64,000 nucleotides of DNA from Pseudomonas corrugata (lineage in GTDB: Bacteria; Pseudomonadota; Gammaproteobacteria; Pseudomonadales; Pseudomonadaceae): contig NZ_LHVK01000009.1 in the NCBI RefSeq assembly GCF_001269905.1, forward strand, positions 186,001-250,000, written 5' to 3'. How positions within the stretch are numbered: the first letter of the stretch is position 1; each line of letters starts with the position of its first letter. Below are positions 61,228 to 64,000 of the stretch, in pieces. A model generated the notes under the pieces. The model was given only the letters and a program-made list of their open reading frames with translations. It was not told the DNA's origin and made no database searches. The translations under genes were made by a program, and so were the position numbers.

Positions 61228-62604
61228 ATGTCGTTTACCCGTCGCCAAATACTCGGTGGCCTGGCCGGTCTTGTTGTCGTGGGCGTTGGCGCGGGAGGCG
61301 CATCGCGGTATTGGTTGGGCAAGCGGGCGGATGCCGAAGCCGGGCACGACTATGAATTGATTGCGGCGCCTCTGGACGTCGAGCTGGTGGCCGGACACAA
61401 GACCCAGGCCTGGGCCTTTGGGCCATCGGCGCCGGGTACCGAATTGCGGGTGCGCCAGGGGGAATGGTTGCGGGTGCGTTTTATCAACCACCTGCCGGTC
61501 GCCACCACCATTCACTGGCACGGGATCCGCCTGCCGCTTGAGATGGACGGTGTGCCGTATGTCTCGCAACTGCCGGTGCTGCCGGGGGAATACTTCGATT
61601 ACAAGTTCCGTGTGCCGGACGCTGGCAGTTATTGGTACCACCCCCACGTCAACAGCAGCGAAGAGCTGGGGCGTGGATTGGTGGGGCCGCTGATCATTGA
61701 AGAGCGCGAGCCCACCGGTTTCAAATACGAAAAGACCCTGAGCCTGAAGAGTTGGCACGTGGATGAGCAGGGTGAGTTCGTCGCGTTCAGCATCCCTCGC
61801 GAGGCGGCCCGTGGCGGGACGGCCGGGAGACTGGCGACCATCAACGGCGTGGCGGGAGCGGTGATCGACCTGCCGGCCGGGCAGATCACCCGGGTGCGGC
61901 TGCTCAACCTCGACAACACCCTGACCTACCGGATCAATATTCCCGGGGTCGAAGCCCAGATCTATGCCCTGGACGGCAATCCTATCGAACCGCGCCCGCT
62001 GGGCAAGGAGTACTGGCTCGGTCCGGGCATGCGCATCTGCCTGGCAATCAAGGCACCGGCGGCCGGAGAAGAGTTGTCGCTGCGCAACGGCCCGGTGCGC
62101 CTGGGCACCCTGCGTTCGGTACCCAACAACGATGCGCCGACCCAATGGCCACCCGCGTTGCCGGCCAACCCGGTGGCCGAGCCGGACCTGGCCAATGCCG
62201 AGAAACTCAACTTCAATTTCGAGTGGGTCGGTTCGGTGTCGGTCAATGTCGACAACGGCAAGCCACCCAGCCTGTGGCAGATCAACGGCAAGGCCTGGGA
62301 CATCACCGACAAGACTTGCGCCGACCGGCCGATTGCCACGCTGAAAAAGGGCAAGAGCTACATTTTCGAATTGAAGAACATGACCCAATACCAGCATCCG
62401 ATCCACTTGCACGGCATGAGCTTCAAGGTGATCGCGTCCAACCGCCACAAGGTCATTCCGTATTTCACCGACACCTACCTGCTGGGCAAGAACGAGCGGG
62501 CACAGGTCGCGCTGGTGGCGGATAACCCGGGTGTGTGGATGTTCCATTGCCATGTGATCGACCACATGGAAACCGGCCTGATGGCCGCCATCGAGGTCGC
62601 GTGA
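61228..62604 (+). CDS. Tat-exported multicopper oxidase
   Basis: From ATG 61228 (behind AGGTGG) the protein has 458 residues. The twin-arginine signal 'FTRRQILGGLAG' directs folded export to the periplasm. All copper motifs are present: HWHG (about 96-99), HPH (138-140), 'HPIHLHGMSFK' and 'HCHVIDHMETGLM' near the end, with the type 1 Cys in HCH. Such enzymes oxidise Cu(I), metals or phenols with oxygen. It overlaps tadA by one base (TGATG). Substrate unknown. Confidence 0.93.
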   Translation: MSFTRRQILGGLAGLVVVGVGAGGASRYWLGKRADAEAGHDYELIAAPLDVELVAGHKTQAWAFGPSAPGTELRVRQGEWLRVRFINHLPVATTIHWHGIRLPLEMDGVPYVSQLPVLPGEYFDYKFRVPDAGSYWYHPHVNSSEELGRGLVGPLIIEEREPTGFKYEKTLSLKSWHVDEQGEFVAFSIPREAARGGTAGRLATINGVAGAVIDLPAGQITRVRLLNLDNTLTYRINIPGVEAQIYALDGNPIEPRPLGKEYWLGPGMRICLAIKAPAAGEELSLRNGPVRLGTLRSVPNNDAPTQWPPALPANPVAEPDLANAEKLNFNFEWVGSVSVNVDNGKPPSLWQINGKAWDITDKTCADRPIATLKKGKSYIFELKNMTQYQHPIHLHGMSFKVIASNRHKVIPYFTDTYLLGKNERAQVALVADNPGVWMFHCHVIDHMETGLMAAIEVA

Positions 62605-63101
62605 TGCGCCAGATTCGTCCTGCCCGGATCATCGACCGCAGTCGCGACCAGGACTTCATGCGCGAAGCCCTGGCGCTGGCCGCGCAAGGGGCGGCCCTGG
62701 GCGAGGTGCCGGTGGGCGCGGTGCTGGTGCAGGACGGCGAGATCATCGGGCGCGGCTTCAATTGCCCGATCAGCGGCCACGATCCCAGCGCCCACGCGGA
62801 GATGGTCGCCATCCGCGCCGCCGCCCAGGCCGTGAGTAATTATCGCCTGCCTGGCAGCACCCTCTATGTGACGCTCGAACCGTGCAGCATGTGCGCCGGT
62901 CTGATCGTCCACTCCCGCATCGCCCGGGTCGTCTACGGTGCGTTGGAACCCAAGGCCGGCATCGTGCAGAGCCAGGGGCAGTTTTTCAGCCAAGCGTTCC
63001 TGAACCACCGTGTGATGTTCGAGGGCGGGGTATTGGCGGAGGAATGCAGCACGGTGTTGAGCGAGTTCTTCAAGGCGCGCAGGGCCAAGTCCCAGGATTG
63101 A
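62604..63101 (+). CDS. tadA: tRNA-specific adenosine deaminase TadA
   Basis: TadA converts A34 to inosine in tRNA-Arg(ACG). ATG 62604 gives 165 residues. Zinc deaminase motifs are 'SAHAEMVAIRAA' (His and the proton-shuttling Glu) and 'TLEPCSMCAGLIVHSRI' (PCxxC). 'VYGALEPKAGIVQSQ' is typical. Its start shares a base with the multicopper oxidase stop, so the two are translationally coupled though functionally unrelated. Confidence 0.96.
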   Translation: MRQIRPARIIDRSRDQDFMREALALAAQGAALGEVPVGAVLVQDGEIIGRGFNCPISGHDPSAHAEMVAIRAAAQAVSNYRLPGSTLYVTLEPCSMCAGLIVHSRIARVVYGALEPKAGIVQSQGQFFSQAFLNHRVMFEGGVLAEECSTVLSEFFKARRAKSQD

Positions 63102-63116
63102 ACACCCCCCCGCCTT

Positions 63117-63208
63117 TGTGGGAGCGAGCCTGCTCGCGATAGCGGAGTGTCAGTCAACAACACTTTTGACTGATTTACCGCTATCGCAAGCAGGCTCGCT
63201 CCCACAGG
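63117..63208. repeat. REP-like inverted repeat pair between convergent genes
   Basis: TGTGGGAGCGAGCCTGCTCG.. and ..AAGCAGGCTCGCTCCCACAG, about 30-bp imperfect arms including CGCTATCGC, lie between tadA and cmoB; 'CTGTGGGAGC' family. Confidence 0.9.
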
Positions 63209-63229
63209 GATGGGGGTTGTTTGATCTAT

Positions 63230-64000
63230 CTATTTACGCGCCACAATCACCGCCCGCATCGGCGCCGGCAAGCCCTCGATGGTCTTGCTGTGGTCGTCGG
63301 GGTCGAGAAAATCGCTCAGCGACTGATATTTCATCCATTCCGTGCTGCGTTGTTCTTCCACGGTGGTGAGGCTCACGTCCACGCAGCGCACATCGCTGAA
63401 ACCAGCGCGGCGCAGCCAGCGTTCCAGGGCCGGCACCGAAGGCAGGAACCAGACGTTGCGCATCTGCGCGTAGCGGTCCTCGGGCACCAGCACCTGGTGC
63501 TCGTCGCCCTCGATCACCAACGTTTCCAGCACCAGCTCACCACCCTTGACCAGACAGTCCTTGAGGGCCAGCAAGTGCTCGATTGGGGAGCGGCGGTGGT
63601 AGAACACGCCCATGGAAAAAACTGTGTCAAAGCCCTCCAGGTCTGGCGGCAGGTCTTCGAACGGGAAGGGCAGGTGCCAGGCATTGGGCTGCGACAGATA
63701 GCGCTGCACTGCCTGGAACTGGCAGAAGAACAGCCAGTTGGGGTCGACGCCGATCACCGTGTCGGCCCCGGCGCCGAGCATCCGCCACATGTAGTAACCG
63801 TTGCCGCAGCCTACATCGAGGATGCGCTTGCCCTTGAGATCCAGGTGCGGCGCCACACGCGACCACTTCCAGTCCGAGCGCCATTCGGTGTCCACGTGCA
63901 CGCCGAACAAGTCGAACGGCCCTTTGCGCCACGGCGACAGGCCCATCAGTGCGGTGCGCATCCGGGCGCGGGTTTCGTCGCTGCAATCGGTGTCGAGGGT
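63230..64000 (-). CDS. cmoB: tRNA U34 carboxymethyltransferase CmoB (5' end outside the window)
   Basis: CmoB uses carboxy-S-adenosylmethionine to make 5-oxyacetyluridine at the wobble position. The 257 residues present show '[20 protein letters not shown]', the cofactor loop '[17 protein letters not shown]', '[16 protein letters not shown]' and '[18 protein letters not shown]'. The frame continues upstream of the first Met in the window to base 64000, so about 60-70 N-terminal residues are missing compared with the usual length near 320. Confidence 0.94.
   Translation of the reverse strand, partial: TLDTDCSDETRARMRTALMGLSPWRKGPFDLFGVHVDTEWRSDWKWSRVAPHLDLKGKRILDVGCGNGYYMWRMLGAGADTVIGVDPNWLFFCQFQAVQRYLSQPNAWHLPFPFEDLPPDLEGFDTVFSMGVFYHRRSPIEHLLALKDCLVKGGELVLETLVIEGDEHQVLVPEDRYAQMRNVWFLPSVPALERWLRRAGFSDVRCVDVSLTTVEEQRSTEWMKYQSLSDFLDPDDHSKTIEGLPAPMRAVIVARK

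Overview
The window comes from a fluorescent-type Pseudomonas. The core genes from queA to der, then leuA, xseA, guaB-guaA and tadA, run in the order known from Pseudomonas chromosomes. Most of the DNA is GC-rich, and several families of Pseudomonas palindromic (REP-like) repeats sit between operons. I worked from the sequence alone; family names rest on recalled motifs and no database search was run.

Region 1 (about 1-15,150) is accessory DNA beside a tRNA-Leu(CAA) gene. It holds a DUF6124-type small protein, an unknown gene, and an IS2-like IS3-family element whose left end is split by an IS21-family element. The nesting is proved by a 7-bp target duplication, and the IS21 element's istB is broken by a 32-bp tandem duplication. 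Next comes an AT-rich block of five co-directional genes: an SPPY-type DNA methyltransferase, a DUF262 protein and a HEPN protein (RxxxxH), then a second, divergent DUF262 + HEPN pair. This methylase + (DUF262-HEPN)x2 block is the best candidate for a little-described defence or toxin-type system. It is followed by a small tyrosine-phosphatase-like gene behind a broken small gene, an unknown membrane protein, an orphan barstar and another unknown small gene.

Region 2 (15.2-24.2 kb): queA-tgt-yajC-secD-secF (queuosine tRNA modification and the Sec accessory complex), a glycine-zipper protein, suhB, trmJ and cysE.

Region 3 (24.4-39.4 kb): the complete isc Fe-S cluster operon (iscR-iscS-iscU-iscA-hscB-hscA-fdx-iscX) behind an IscR-type promoter. 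It is followed by ndk, rlmN, pilF, rodZ, ispG, hisS, yfgM, bamB and der. RlmN and IspG are themselves Fe-S enzymes.

Region 4 (39.5-50.7 kb): a methionine/glutamine-type aminotransferase overlapping an omega-amidase, a coiled-coil protein, leuA with a possible leader peptide, an M23 peptidase with xseA, a Cys-rich unknown, and guaB-guaA. A strongly structured, terminator-ended segment follows guaA and may be a small RNA.

Region 5 (51.1-59.5 kb): a self-contained trehalose system of TreR (divergent, with twin operators), EIIBC permease, trehalose-6-phosphate hydrolase, LamB-like porin, an EIIA-HPr-EI fusion, and a small EIIB-like protein without the phosphorylatable cysteine.

Region 6 (59.6-64 kb): a small membrane protein, an autoregulated-looking two-gene toxin-antitoxin candidate with a perfect operator, a Tat-exported multicopper oxidase, tadA, and a cmoB gene cut by the window end.
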